A stretch of 64,000 bases of DNA from contig UQHH01000009.1 in the NCBI GenBank assembly GCA_900540865.1, forward strand, positions 1 to 64,000, in the 5' to 3' direction. Below are positions 7,583 through 17,289 of the stretch, piece after piece (the stretch's first letter is position 1; each line of letters starts with the position of its first letter). The stretch comes from an uncultured Oscillospiraceae bacterium (GTDB lineage: Bacteria > Bacillota > Clostridia > Oscillospirales > Acutalibacteraceae). Below the pieces are notes generated by a model, which saw nothing but the letters and a program-made list of their open reading frames with translations, was not told where the DNA came from and made no database searches. Position numbers and translations under genes: made by a program.

Positions 7583-8525
7583 GAAAAAGCGCCTCCGTTT
7601 CGATATATTCCTTAACTTCACCCGGCTGCTCCCTGCCCTTGAGGAACGCCACGTGCTTAAACGCCCCCGTCTGCAAAAGCCGCCTGCCCTGTACGCGGCT
7701 CAAAAGCTCCGCGCGCGTTGAAGCGTGGATGCTCGCTATCATGGAAACACCGGCGTTCAAGCCTTGTTCAATGGCGCGTACATCGTCGATTGAACCGGCC
7801 TCGTCACAAATAATAATTTCCGGCGACAGGCAGCGTACCGCCTGTAAAATTCCCTCTCCCTTGCTGTAGCCGTCTAGGATGTCGCTCTGCCCCAAATCAT
7901 TTTGGTATACGCCCGAGCAGGTTCCGGCCAGCTCGCCGCGTTCATCGACGACGGCGACTTTTTTCATGTATGTATTGGAAAGCTGGCGGGACAGGTCGCG
8001 CAGGAGCGTCGTTTTACCGCACGACGGCGCGCCGCAGAGCAAAAGTCCGCTGAAATTCCCGTTCATCATTTCCAGCAGCTTATCCGCCGCCCCGCCGATT
8101 TGCCGCGCAATCCTGATATTGATGGAAGAAACGTCGCGGATATTGGAAAGCATACCGTTCTGGTAAACAGCCGTGCCGCACAGTCCCGCGCGGTGTCCGC
8201 CCTGCATTGTCAAAAAGCCGTGCTTGATTTCATTTTGATGGCTGTAGACGGAATAGCCGCAGATGCTTTGAAACGTATCGGACACATCCTTCGGCGAGAC
8301 AATCAGCATACCGCTGCCGCAGTAGGCTGTAACGGGCCTTGACTGCGCCGTCAGGTAATACATGCGGTTGGTGCAGTAAACCGCAAGCGGCCTCCCGCTG
8401 CGGATACGAATTTCCTGCGCCTGCTCCTTAATGCCCTGCGGCAGGCTCATAACCGCCGCGCGCAGGCGGGGGCACAGGCCCTTTGCCGCCATATCGAACC
8501 GTTCGGTAAACTGGGTGTCCGCCAT
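7485..8525 (-). CDS. spoIIIAA: Stage III sporulation protein AA (ATPase)
   Basis: Secretion-type AAA+ ATPase thought to power or gate the SpoIIIA-Q channel. Visible motifs: a SIR-rich N-domain, Walker A GAPSCGKTT near residue 165, VVDERGE, Walker B-like EIIICDEAGS and an IHA motif (SMIASIHASTRAEL). It measures 346 residues against about 307 in Bacillus. The excess is a tail (from about residue 312) read out of frame over the spoIIIAB start and ending in an Ala/Gly/His-rich, unlikely looking sequence. First gene of the operon. Confidence 0.94.
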   Translation of the reverse strand: MADTQFTERFDMAAKGLCPRLRAAVMSLPQGIKEQAQEIRIRSGRPLAVYCTNRMYYLTAQSRPVTAYCGSGMLIVSPKDVSDTFQSICGYSVYSHQNEIKHGFLTMQGGHRAGLCGTAVYQNGMLSNIRDVSSINIRIARQIGGAADKLLEMMNGNFSGLLLCGAPSCGKTTLLRDLSRQLSNTYMKKVAVVDERGELAGTCSGVYQNDLGQSDILDGYSKGEGILQAVRCLSPEIIICDEAGSIDDVRAIEQGLNAGVSMIASIHASTRAELLSRVQGRRLLQTGAFKHVAFLKGREQPGEVKEYIETEALFHAANTVGSGHHHFRSANRAVGIAARNHAGLFF

Positions 8526-8666
8526 ACGTCATTCCTCCGTTTTTGGTCTTGTCCTTTTCGGGATATTTCATTATATGGACAGGTCGTCCTGTTTAGAACA
8601 AGACTTCATAGGAAGGCATAAACTTGCGCCCCCTTCTCTTAGATGTAAGAAAGAGGGAGCGCTTGT
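8526..8666. other. Intergenic region between spoIIIAA and a plus-strand small ORF
   Basis: On the minus strand, CATATAAT (8571-8578 region) about 45 nt before spoIIIAA resembles a sigma-E -10 element (CATACANT). No matching -35 is convincing. SpoIIIA operons are sigma-E driven in Bacillus, so the call is plausible but weak. Otherwise nothing recognisable. Confidence 0.3.
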
Positions 8667-8774
8667 ATGCTTGTTAAAGCATTCATAAAAAACTTCATCT
8701 CAAGCTACCTTTATGTTATTGTGCCTAAGCGTTTTCGCGGCTTAACTAAAAAAGAAAGTAGGAAAGCCGCCTAA
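8667..8774 (+). CDS. Small basic protein of unknown function (35 aa)
   Basis: Not recognised. The ORF starts at ATG with an upstream GAAAGAGGGAG-type Shine-Dalgarno and encodes 35 residues: a hydrophobic first half (LVKAFIKNFISSYLYVIV) and a strongly basic end (PKRFRGLTKKESRKAA). Its stop codon lies in the loop of a perfect intrinsic terminator, so the message would stop immediately after the gene. This points to a real short transcript, divergent from spoIIIAA. A leader peptide, an antimicrobial or membrane-active peptide, or a small sporulation protein are all possible. Confidence 0.5.
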   Translation: MLVKAFIKNFISSYLYVIVPKRFRGLTKKESRKAA

Positions 8775-8789
8775 ATGGCGGCTTTTTTT
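8763..8789 (+). terminator. Intrinsic terminator of the 35-codon ORF
   Basis: Nine-base perfect stem AAAGCCGCC/GGCGGCTTT with a 5-nt loop containing the TAA stop, followed by seven T residues. Confidence 0.9.
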
Positions 8790-8811
8790 ACAAATTTTTC
8801 ATGGTTTGCCA

Positions 8812-8855
8812 TTAATAAAAATCCGGTTCCCTCTTTTTAAAAGGGAACCGGATTT
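8812..8855 (-). terminator. Terminator of ligA
   Basis: Fourteen-base stem (8819-8832 with 8842-8855, arm AAATCCGGTTCCCT) just after the ligA stop, followed on the minus strand by a T-rich stretch. It also faces the terminator of the small ORF, so this is a convergent junction. Confidence 0.85.
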
Positions 8856-8868
8856 GATAATTTTTAAT

Positions 8869-10863
<1,995 letters not shown>

Positions 10864-10877
10864 TCATCAAATATCAT

Positions 10878-11831
10878 TTATTTTTGCGGCCGGTACATCC
10901 ACGGCACGAGCTTCCAGGTCAGCATGTTCTTCCTGAGTTTATTTGAAGTGCCTTTGCCGGATATGAGCAAATCCTCAAAGCCCTTGAGCTTCACCGTGTT
11001 GCGCACCGCGCTGTAGCCGAGCCCTTCGCGCAGGAGCAGGTCGATACAGTCGAACACGGCCTGAGGAAGCACCTCGTAAGTAAACAGGGCGTTGAGCTTT
11101 CTATTATCGGGATACGCCAGAGCGGCCTCGTCCCTGATGTGCAGCAGCGCCTCCACACGGTCAAAGCATATAATGCCGACCGGCTCTTGTGCCGATGCTA
11201 ACGGCTCTAATTCCCTGCTGCGCTTCATCACGGCATGTGACTGGAAATTCCGGTCGGTTTTGAGCAGCAGCCTGTAGATGAATTCCTCAGCATAGCCGTA
11301 ACGGCATTTTTCATCGAACGTCAAATGGTTATTTGACAGAAAGTCACGCGAAAGCATCACCGCGCCGATGTCGATATTGATGATGTTCTTTACAAGCCCT
11401 GTAATGAGCTCCGTTCCCTTGATGGCGCCGGACTTCAGCGCCGCTACCAGCTTTTCATTGCTGCCGGGCGCGCAGCCGTAAACAAAGTCCGCGTTACTGC
11501 GGCTGGCTGTCTGAAAATAATCGGCCAATAAGCCGGTATAAAGCCTGCGTGGGAATAAAAACGTCACATAACGGCCCGAGGATTTATAAATCCCCGTATT
11601 GAGCGCACAGGCAATTCCTGAATCCCCGTTCTCAACGACAAAACCGCGCAGGCTGTTCATCTTGATTGTTTTGAGCGAGGACAGCATGGTTTTATCCGAT
11701 GAGCGCATGTCTACGACAATCAGCTCGAGATTGATACCGTTTGCCTGTTCGGCAATATTTTTTAAAATTGCGGAGATATGCTTATCTATATTTTTTACCG
11801 GTATAACGACCGATACATCCACATCAGGCAA
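10878..11831 (-). CDS. Family 2 glycosyltransferase (GT-A fold)
   Basis: N-terminal GT2 signature VDVSVVIPVKN followed by a nucleotide-sugar binding region (ELIVVDMRSSDKT). GDSGIACALNTGIYKSSGRYVTFLF occupies the place where the DxD motif is expected, but no clear DxD is visible (FPRRLYTG follows), so it may be inactive or use a variant motif. The C-terminal part (about 190-317) is not recognised. The start is TTG at 11831 with AAAGGAG at 8 nt; a GTG at 11861 is poorly spaced. It stands alone, 26 nt from ligA, with no linked glycan genes, and its acceptor is unknown. Confidence 0.7.
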   Translation of the reverse strand: MPDVDVSVVIPVKNIDKHISAILKNIAEQANGINLELIVVDMRSSDKTMLSSLKTIKMNSLRGFVVENGDSGIACALNTGIYKSSGRYVTFLFPRRLYTGLLADYFQTASRSNADFVYGCAPGSNEKLVAALKSGAIKGTELITGLVKNIINIDIGAVMLSRDFLSNNHLTFDEKCRYGYAEEFIYRLLLKTDRNFQSHAVMKRSRELEPLASAQEPVGIICFDRVEALLHIRDEAALAYPDNRKLNALFTYEVLPQAVFDCIDLLLREGLGYSAVRNTVKLKGFEDLLISGKGTSNKLRKNMLTWKLVPWMYRPQK

Positions 11832-12195
11832 CAAAAGCACTCCTTTATCATTTTGCTCCACAGGCGCGAAATAATAAGCCGGAACGCGCGCCTATGTAAA
11901 ATAGTTTACCCCCAAATAAAGGTAAATTCAAGAAGAAAATAGAAAAGATACAGAAAAGATACGCTATGCATATTTATACAGCGCTTATGCATGAATGCGA
12001 TTCTACCATATGTATTCCCTGTTTGGATTTTGCAGCTTTAAGATTTATCTCCTGCAAAATCCCAGGAGATAATACAGGCTGTAATCCGCTATTTCTTGGG
12101 AAATAATTTACCGTCCGTATAACTTTTATAGCTGCGCCGACCTCTCCCGCCAATAAAAAAACGCCCCGTTTCCGGGGCGTAAAATTTGGAGCAAG
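11832..12195. other. Intergenic region with inverted repeat
   Basis: AT-rich 360-bp stretch. It holds a perfect 9-bp inverted repeat (TATCTCCTG, 8-nt spacer, CAGGAGATA; 12046-12071) without a T-run, and the terminator of the HD-domain gene. No ORF or RNA gene is recognised. Confidence 0.5.
12154..12180 (-). terminator. Terminator of the HD-domain gene
   Basis: Perfect 8-bp GC-rich stem ACGCCCCG/CGGGGCGT with a TTTC loop (12161-12180) and a run of seven T on the minus strand. Confidence 0.9.
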
Positions 12196-12774
12196 TTATC
12201 TTTTTGTAACGGCAGAGGTGTGCTTTTCCCTGATGTATGTAGATTCCAAATCGGCAAGATGGAGCTTTACCGCTATGGGGTGCTTTTCATAAGCAAGGCT
12301 CACGGAGAAGCCGCCGTTGTCGTCGAATCCGCCCATATGCCAGCGGATTGCCATCGCCTCGTCAATTTTCAGTCGCATGAAGCGTTCAATTAGAAAGACG
12401 GATTTTTCCCCATGGCCGTAAGGAAAGCTGTCCTCCACGCTGTAATAGGGCTGCTTTTCCCACTGCCCCGTCTCGTCGTTCTTGACGTTGCGGGTCGATA
12501 CCTTATAAAACTGCGCCTTGCATAAATCGTGCAGCAGCGCGCAGATAGCAAAGCTTTCCGGGTTGTCCTTTTCCTCGTCGAAATGCTTTTCCATAAGCAC
12601 GCGGTACACGCTCAGGCTGTGCATAACCAAACCGTTTTCACAGGCGCAATGGTATTTTGTACTGGCGGGCGCCGTAAAAAAATCAGTCTTTTGCAGCCAA
12701 TCCAAAAGCTCCTTAGAGCCCGGCCGCTTGATATTTTCCTGATAAATCTCAATAAATTCTTCCTTGTGTCCCAC
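12196..12774 (-). CDS. HD-domain metal-dependent phosphohydrolase
   Basis: The 192-residue protein has the HD signature: histidine in GLVMHSLSVYRV (about residue 52), the HD pair in CALLHDLCKAQFY (about 82-83), a later HGEKS and IRWHMGG, and a LHLADLEST aspartate. HD proteins of this type hydrolyse nucleotides or related phosphoesters; the substrate is not deducible. The short stretch after the HD pair is rich in charged residues. It sits 36 nt downstream of the GyrI-like gene and ends in a strong terminator. Confidence 0.8.
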   Translation of the reverse strand: MGHKEEFIEIYQENIKRPGSKELLDWLQKTDFFTAPASTKYHCACENGLVMHSLSVYRVLMEKHFDEEKDNPESFAICALLHDLCKAQFYKVSTRNVKNDETGQWEKQPYYSVEDSFPYGHGEKSVFLIERFMRLKIDEAMAIRWHMGGFDDNGGFSVSLAYEKHPIAVKLHLADLESTYIREKHTSAVTKR

Positions 12775-12810
12775 TTGTTGCTCCCTTCTCCGGCAGGTGT
12801 TATCTTATCT

Positions 12811-13317
12811 TTATCCCTTTACAGGGACATACACGTCCATATACGTTACGCCGTCTTTTTCGTAAACCTCTTCAAATTCAAAGCAGGCGCGGCCCTCGTA
12901 ATCCGGCATCTCTAGCTTGTTTTCTTTTATGTAGCACATCAATTCTTGATATGCTCCCGGGATGGTTTTAAACGCGTCGGAAAACGGGTCGGTAATGGTA
13001 AGGGCAGCGTAGCGCCCTGTTTCCTGAAAGGCCAGCTGCGCGCCGCAGCACGCGGGTTCAAAATCCTTTGGGACGACATACGCGCAGACATAGCCGCGCA
13101 GCCCAAATTTCTGCGTTTGTTCCTCCGAAACGAACGGAAAATTCCATCCAATCCGTTTTGGCGTATAGCCCGGATAATCAAGCAGGCCGCTGTTATTTGC
13201 CCAGCTTTCCATATAACCGATTACATCGTCTTCCGGGTTGGGGCTGATGATGACGTATAGCGCCATACGAAACCCTTCCACTGTTTTTAATGAGATTTCG
13301 CTGTAAGTTCCGTTCAT
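12811..13317 (-). CDS. GyrI-like/effector-binding domain protein
   Basis: A 168-residue protein with the fold family of GyrI/Rob C-terminal domains: an N-terminal strand with EISLKTVEGFRMALYVI, middle FGLRGYVCAYVVP, FQETGRYAALTI and the conserved DVYVPVKG end. Such stand-alone domains bind small molecules or inhibit gyrase. There is no DNA-binding domain here. The start at 13317 has GGAGG at 8 nt. Neighbouring genes give no clue to the ligand. Confidence 0.75.
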   Translation of the reverse strand: MNGTYSEISLKTVEGFRMALYVIISPNPEDDVIGYMESWANNSGLLDYPGYTPKRIGWNFPFVSEEQTQKFGLRGYVCAYVVPKDFEPACCGAQLAFQETGRYAALTITDPFSDAFKTIPGAYQELMCYIKENKLEMPDYEGRACFEFEEVYEKDGVTYMDVYVPVKG

Positions 13318-13336
13318 TTTATATGCCTCCTTTATT

Positions 13337-13888
13337 TTATAAAAGCTCCGGATTATAAACCGCGCGTTCTCCCCCAACGAATTTTGGCCTTGTGCGCGCG
13401 CAGATTAAGACTGCCTCCCCGATTTGCTTGAGCGATACACGCACCGGAACAGCCGTCCTTTTTAAATGCATACCGATGAGTACGCCGCCAATGTCCATGC
13501 CCGCGTCCGCCTTGATTTTTTCGACCACGCACGCGTCGTCAAATTCTTTGTACGCGGTCGTCGCAAAGGAGCCGCCGGCCTTCGGCTGCGGTACGGCGTT
13601 TACAATTGTCAGCCCGAATTTCTGCGCGCATTCCTTTTCGACGACCAGCGCCCGGTTGAGATGCTCGCAGCATTGGGCGGCAAGGTAAATTCTGTTCTTT
13701 TTTAATACCGGATAAAGCCCGCCGAACACTGCCTGGGCCGTTTCCACGCTGGAATTGGTACCGAGCCTGCTGCCGCAGATTTCGCTGCTGGAGCAGCCCA
13801 CGACCAAAAGCGCGCCCTCTTTTATTTTCGCGGCACCAATAAGCTCTTCCGCCGCTTTTTTTGCCTGGTTTGTAATTTCACGCAGCAT
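13337..13888 (-). CDS. UPF0340 (YwlG/TIGR01440 family) protein
   Basis: Conserved Firmicute protein of unknown function, 183 residues. The family core is plain: VVGCSSSEICGSRLGTNSS, AAQCCEHLNRALVVEKECA, NAVPQPKAGGSFATTAY, GMDIGGVLIGMHLKRTAVPV. The start at 13888 has GAGG at 10 nt and lies downstream of an excellent promoter; readings up to 14017 would include the promoter itself. Confidence 0.9.
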   Translation of the reverse strand: MLREITNQAKKAAEELIGAAKIKEGALLVVGCSSSEICGSRLGTNSSVETAQAVFGGLYPVLKKNRIYLAAQCCEHLNRALVVEKECAQKFGLTIVNAVPQPKAGGSFATTAYKEFDDACVVEKIKADAGMDIGGVLIGMHLKRTAVPVRVSLKQIGEAVLICARTRPKFVGGERAVYNPELL

Positions 13889-13928
13889 AATATAGTCGCC
13901 TCGCTTCATAACATTTGGGATTGCTTCT

Positions 13929-13957
13929 ATTATACCCCTTACGGCGGTAATAATCAA
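13929..13957 (-). promoter_or_regulatory. Sigma-A promoter for the UPF0340 gene
   Basis: TTGATT (13952-13957), 17-bp spacer, TATAAT (13929-13934) on the minus strand, about 40 nt before the chosen start. Confidence 0.8.
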
Positions 13958-13996
13958 ACGGTATGCGCCGAAGAAAAACGTATATTTAACCGTATA

Positions 13997-14023
13997 TGAA
14001 AAGGCGCGGCAAAACACCGCGCC
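13997..14023 (-). terminator. Terminator of ispH-S1
   Basis: Seven-base stem GGCGCGG/CCGCGCC with a 7-nt loop followed by TTTTC on the minus strand. Confidence 0.8.
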
Positions 14024-14045
14024 TATAATGGCTTGTTTATTAAGC

Positions 14046-16118
14046 TTATTGCGCTGTTTCCTCTTCCGCAGAAGCCGCTTCCTCAGCGGGTGCTTCTACC
14101 GGAGGCTCGGAAACCGCAACGACCTCGTCCTGCGCCGGGGCTGCTTGCTGGCCGTTTTCCGGCTCGAGAAGCGCGCGCATAGAAAGGCTGACACGCCTCT
14201 TTTCAAAGTCGATTGCCGTAATCTTTGCGTTGACGACCTGTCCGACGGTAAGCTCGTCCTGCGGCTTTTCAATCCTGTGGTCGGCAATCTGGGATACATG
14301 AATCAGTCCGTCGATGCCCGGCAGGATATTTGCGAAAGCGCCGAAGGAGGTCATGCCGACAATCTTCGCTTCCACAGCCGTTCCGACCGGAAATTCCTTT
14401 TCAAGCTTAACCCAGGGATTGTCCTCCGTCTTTTTATAGCCGAGGGAGATGTTGCCCTTTTCCGTGTCGATGTCCTTTACGTAAACCTCGACGGTATCGC
14501 CAACGTTTACAACCTCGGACGGATGCTTGATGCGCGCCCAGGAAAGCTCGGAAATATGAATCATGCCGTCCACGCCGCCAATATCGACGAACGCGCCGTA
14601 GCTTGTCAGGGATTTGACGACGCCGGTGTAAACCTTGCCTATTTCGCAGGTCTTCCAGAATTCTTCCTTCAGCTTAGCCCTTTCCTCTTTGAGGACGCCG
14701 CGGATGGAGCCGACTGCGCGCCTGCGGCCCTTATTGATGTCGATAATCCTGAAATGGACTTCCTTCTTGAGGAGGTCCTCAAGCGGCTCGCCTCTTGAAG
14801 CGGTCGCCTGGGAGGCCGGAATAAAGATTTTTACGCCGTTGGAAACGCAGATGACTCCGCCCTTGATTACCTCTGTAATAACGCCTGTCAGGATGGCCTG
14901 GCTCTCTTCCGCCTCGACAATCGTATCCCAGCCCTTGAGTGCGTCGACACGCTTTTTGGAAAGCGTGATAACGCCTTCCTGGTCGTTCGTGCGCATAATG
15001 AGCAAATCGAGCGTATCGCCAATTTTAACGAGGTCTTCCGTTTTCGCGTTCGGGTCGTTTGTCAGCTCGTCGAGCTTTACGACGCCCGCCTGCTTTCTGC
15101 CGACATCGACAAAAACCTCGTTGGGAGTAATTCTTTCAACGACTCCCTGTACCCTCCCATCTGTATTAAAGCTCTTGAGGTTCTCCTCGAGCATTTCAGC
15201 AAAGCTGTTTTCAGAATTGTCAACTGTTGTTTCACCGGATTGCGTGTTTAAAACGTCTGTCATCTTATCCAGTACCTCCTTTATAATCCTCGCCGGTGCC
15301 GAAGCCCCAGCCGTTACGCCGATTGAATGCGCCTTTTGTATCTCCCGCACAGGCAGGTCCTTACTTGTCTGCGCAAGCCAGGTGTTGGGACAGCGCTCTT
15401 TGCAAATGTCGTATAATTTGCGCGTATTGGAGCTGTTTTTATCGCCGATTACGACCATAAAATCAGATTGCTCCGACAGAGCCTTCGCCTCTGACTGTCT
15501 TTCTGACGTAGCACTACATATTGTATCAAAAAAAGTGGGATTTGTATATACCTTTTTTACAGTTTCTAAACATTTTTTCCATTGAGATACGTCAAAAGTA
15601 GTCTGTGCGACGACACAAATGTCTTTATTTTTCAAATGAGGAAATTTAACCGCAAGCTCTTCTATTTGTGAAGGGCTGTCGAGCGTAAAATACTCACCCT
15701 CGCAGTGCCCCACTACGCCCTGTACCTCCGGATGGTTTTTGTCTCCAATAATAAAAACCGTTTTTCCCGCTTTCGACTCTCTCGCGGCAGTCCGGTGGAT
15801 TTTGGCGACGAACGGACAGGTCGCGTCCGCGCAGTCGAGGCCGAGCTCTGCAATCTGGTCGTAAACGCTTTGCGGAACGCCGTGGGAACGGATGACGACC
15901 GTGCGGCCTTTCTCTACATCCCCCGGCTCGTCCACCGTCAAAACGCCGCGTCGTTCAAGCTCCTCGACCAGCTCTTTGTTGTGGATAATCGGCCCGAGTG
16001 TACAGACCCTTTTATTTTCATCCAGCAGGCCGTACACCATATTGACCGCCCGGTTTACCCCAAAGCAGAAGCCGGCCGATTTTGCCAATGTAATTTTTTG
16101 TGTTTGATGCTGTGACAC
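14046..16118 (-). CDS. ispH: Bifunctional HMBPP reductase / ribosomal protein S1 (IspH-S1 fusion)
   Basis: Residues 1-285 are IspH, the [4Fe-4S] enzyme finishing the MEP isoprenoid pathway: cluster cysteines in AGFCFGVNRA, DATCPFV and ICSATSERQ, plus SHG and VGHCEGE. Residues from about 325 carry four S1 RNA-binding repeats (GRVQGVVERITPNEVFVDVG; ILTGVITEVIKGGVICVSNG; KVYTGVVKSLTSYGAFVDIGG; AVEAKIVGMTSFGAFANILPG) and an acidic Ala/Glu/Pro tail. This fusion is known from many Clostridia and supplies the S1-like protein there. It starts at GTG with AAAGGGA at 9 nt. It follows pfkA across a terminator. Confidence 0.96.
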   Translation of the reverse strand: MSQHQTQKITLAKSAGFCFGVNRAVNMVYGLLDENKRVCTLGPIIHNKELVEELERRGVLTVDEPGDVEKGRTVVIRSHGVPQSVYDQIAELGLDCADATCPFVAKIHRTAARESKAGKTVFIIGDKNHPEVQGVVGHCEGEYFTLDSPSQIEELAVKFPHLKNKDICVVAQTTFDVSQWKKCLETVKKVYTNPTFFDTICSATSERQSEAKALSEQSDFMVVIGDKNSSNTRKLYDICKERCPNTWLAQTSKDLPVREIQKAHSIGVTAGASAPARIIKEVLDKMTDVLNTQSGETTVDNSENSFAEMLEENLKSFNTDGRVQGVVERITPNEVFVDVGRKQAGVVKLDELTNDPNAKTEDLVKIGDTLDLLIMRTNDQEGVITLSKKRVDALKGWDTIVEAEESQAILTGVITEVIKGGVICVSNGVKIFIPASQATASRGEPLEDLLKKEVHFRIIDINKGRRRAVGSIRGVLKEERAKLKEEFWKTCEIGKVYTGVVKSLTSYGAFVDIGGVDGMIHISELSWARIKHPSEVVNVGDTVEVYVKDIDTEKGNISLGYKKTEDNPWVKLEKEFPVGTAVEAKIVGMTSFGAFANILPGIDGLIHVSQIADHRIEKPQDELTVGQVVNAKITAIDFEKRRVSLSMRALLEPENGQQAAPAQDEVVAVSEPPVEAPAEEAASAEEETAQ

Positions 16119-16137
16119 AATAGAAAATCCCTTTCAA

Positions 16138-16174
16138 AAGCAAAAGAAACGGCTGTAACGTTACCAGCCGTTTC
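16138..16174 (-). terminator. Terminator of pfkA
   Basis: Perfect 10-bp stem GAAACGGCTG/CAGCCGTTTC (16146-16174) followed by TTTTGCTTTT on the minus strand, 12 nt after the pfkA stop. Confidence 0.85.
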
Positions 16175-16186
16175 CGTAATTTAAAC

Positions 16187-17155
16187 TTAGATAGAAATAT
16201 CCATGGCAACGTTGTAAAGCTCCCTGTTGAATTCTCTCTTCATATTAAGCGCTTCGGTGATGTCAAAATCGACAATCCTGCCGTTCTGCATAGCAACAAC
16301 CCTGTTGCCAACACCCTTTTCGAGCAGCTCAACTGCACAGTGCCCCATAGAGCTTGCGACGACCCTATCACGAAGCGTTGGCGAACCGCCGCGCTGTACG
16401 TGGCCGAGCACTGTGGCGCGCGTTTCAATGCCGGTTTCTTCCTGGATACGCTTGGCAATCGCCTCAACGCCGCCCACGCCCTCGGCGACTATGATGATAA
16501 AATGCTTTTTGCCGGAGCTCTGCGTAAAGCGCATGCGCTCGATGACGTCCTTTTCGATGTCGTAGGGCATTTCCGGTACGAGAATCGCCGTAGCGCCGAC
16601 TGCGATACCCGTTTCAAGCGCAATATCCCCGCAGCGCCTGCCCATGACCTCGACGACGCTGCAGCGGTCATGCGACTGGGCTGTGTCGCGAATGCGGTCT
16701 ACCATTTCCATTGCCGTGTTCATTGCCGTGTCGAAGCCGACGGTATATTCGCTGCACGCGATGTCGTTGTCGATGGTGCCCGGAATACCGACGCACAGGA
16801 TACCCTGCCCGGTAAGGTCGCGCGCGCCGCGGAACGAGCCGTCGCCGCCGATGACGACTACGCCGTCTACGCCGAGCTTATGACACGTTTCTGCCGCTTT
16901 TTTTACGCCGGCCGGCGTGTTGAATTCTTCGCTTCTCGCGGTATAGAGCGTGGTACCGCCCTTGTGGATTATATCAGAAACACTGCGGAGGTTCATCTCA
17001 AAGACGTCGCCGTTCAAAAGGCCGTTATAGCCCCTGTGCACGCCAATGACTCGCATGCCCTTCGACAGCGCCGTCCTGGCAACCGCCCTGACGGCCGCGT
17101 TCATACCCGGAGCGTCACCGCCGCTTGTTAATACTGCAATTGATTTCACCGACAT
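16187..17155 (-). CDS. pfkA: ATP-dependent 6-phosphofructokinase
   Basis: Commits fructose-6-phosphate to glycolysis. Motifs of the ATP-dependent class: TSGGDAPGMNAAVR near the start, VIGGDGSFRGA, the catalytic GIPGTIDNDI, VEVMGRRCGDIA, and PYDIEKDV, HVQRGGSPTLRDRVVAS further on. Length 322 aa matches the bacterial enzyme. The ATG at 17155 has GGAGGA at 7 nt and lies 38 nt downstream of a consensus promoter. Encoded next to dnaE, an order common in Firmicutes. Confidence 0.97.
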   Translation of the reverse strand: MSVKSIAVLTSGGDAPGMNAAVRAVARTALSKGMRVIGVHRGYNGLLNGDVFEMNLRSVSDIIHKGGTTLYTARSEEFNTPAGVKKAAETCHKLGVDGVVVIGGDGSFRGARDLTGQGILCVGIPGTIDNDIACSEYTVGFDTAMNTAMEMVDRIRDTAQSHDRCSVVEVMGRRCGDIALETGIAVGATAILVPEMPYDIEKDVIERMRFTQSSGKKHFIIIVAEGVGGVEAIAKRIQEETGIETRATVLGHVQRGGSPTLRDRVVASSMGHCAVELLEKGVGNRVVAMQNGRIVDFDITEALNMKREFNRELYNVAMDISI

Positions 17156-17192
17156 AACAAATTCCTCCGATTGTAAAATTTCGCTGTCTATC

Positions 17193-17221
17193 ATTATAGT
17201 AAAAGCACGTAGAATAATCAA
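17193..17221 (-). promoter_or_regulatory. Sigma-A promoter for pfkA
   Basis: TTGATT (17216-17221), 17-bp spacer, TATAAT (17193-17198). Same hexamers as the promoter at 13929. Confidence 0.85.
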
Positions 17222-17289
17222 GCCTTTTTTCTTGATTTTAACGAAAATTTGCTAAATTTTTAACAATCTGCCGCGCCCGCCATAAAAGC

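Noticed and set aside
14635..15585. 316-codon plus-strand frame opposite the ispH-S1 fusion
   Set aside because: Antisense to S1 repeats and the end of IspH, serine-rich shadow frame with no ribosome site.
16340..17131. 263-codon plus-strand frame opposite pfkA
   Set aside because: Antisense to an intact, fully conserved pfkA.
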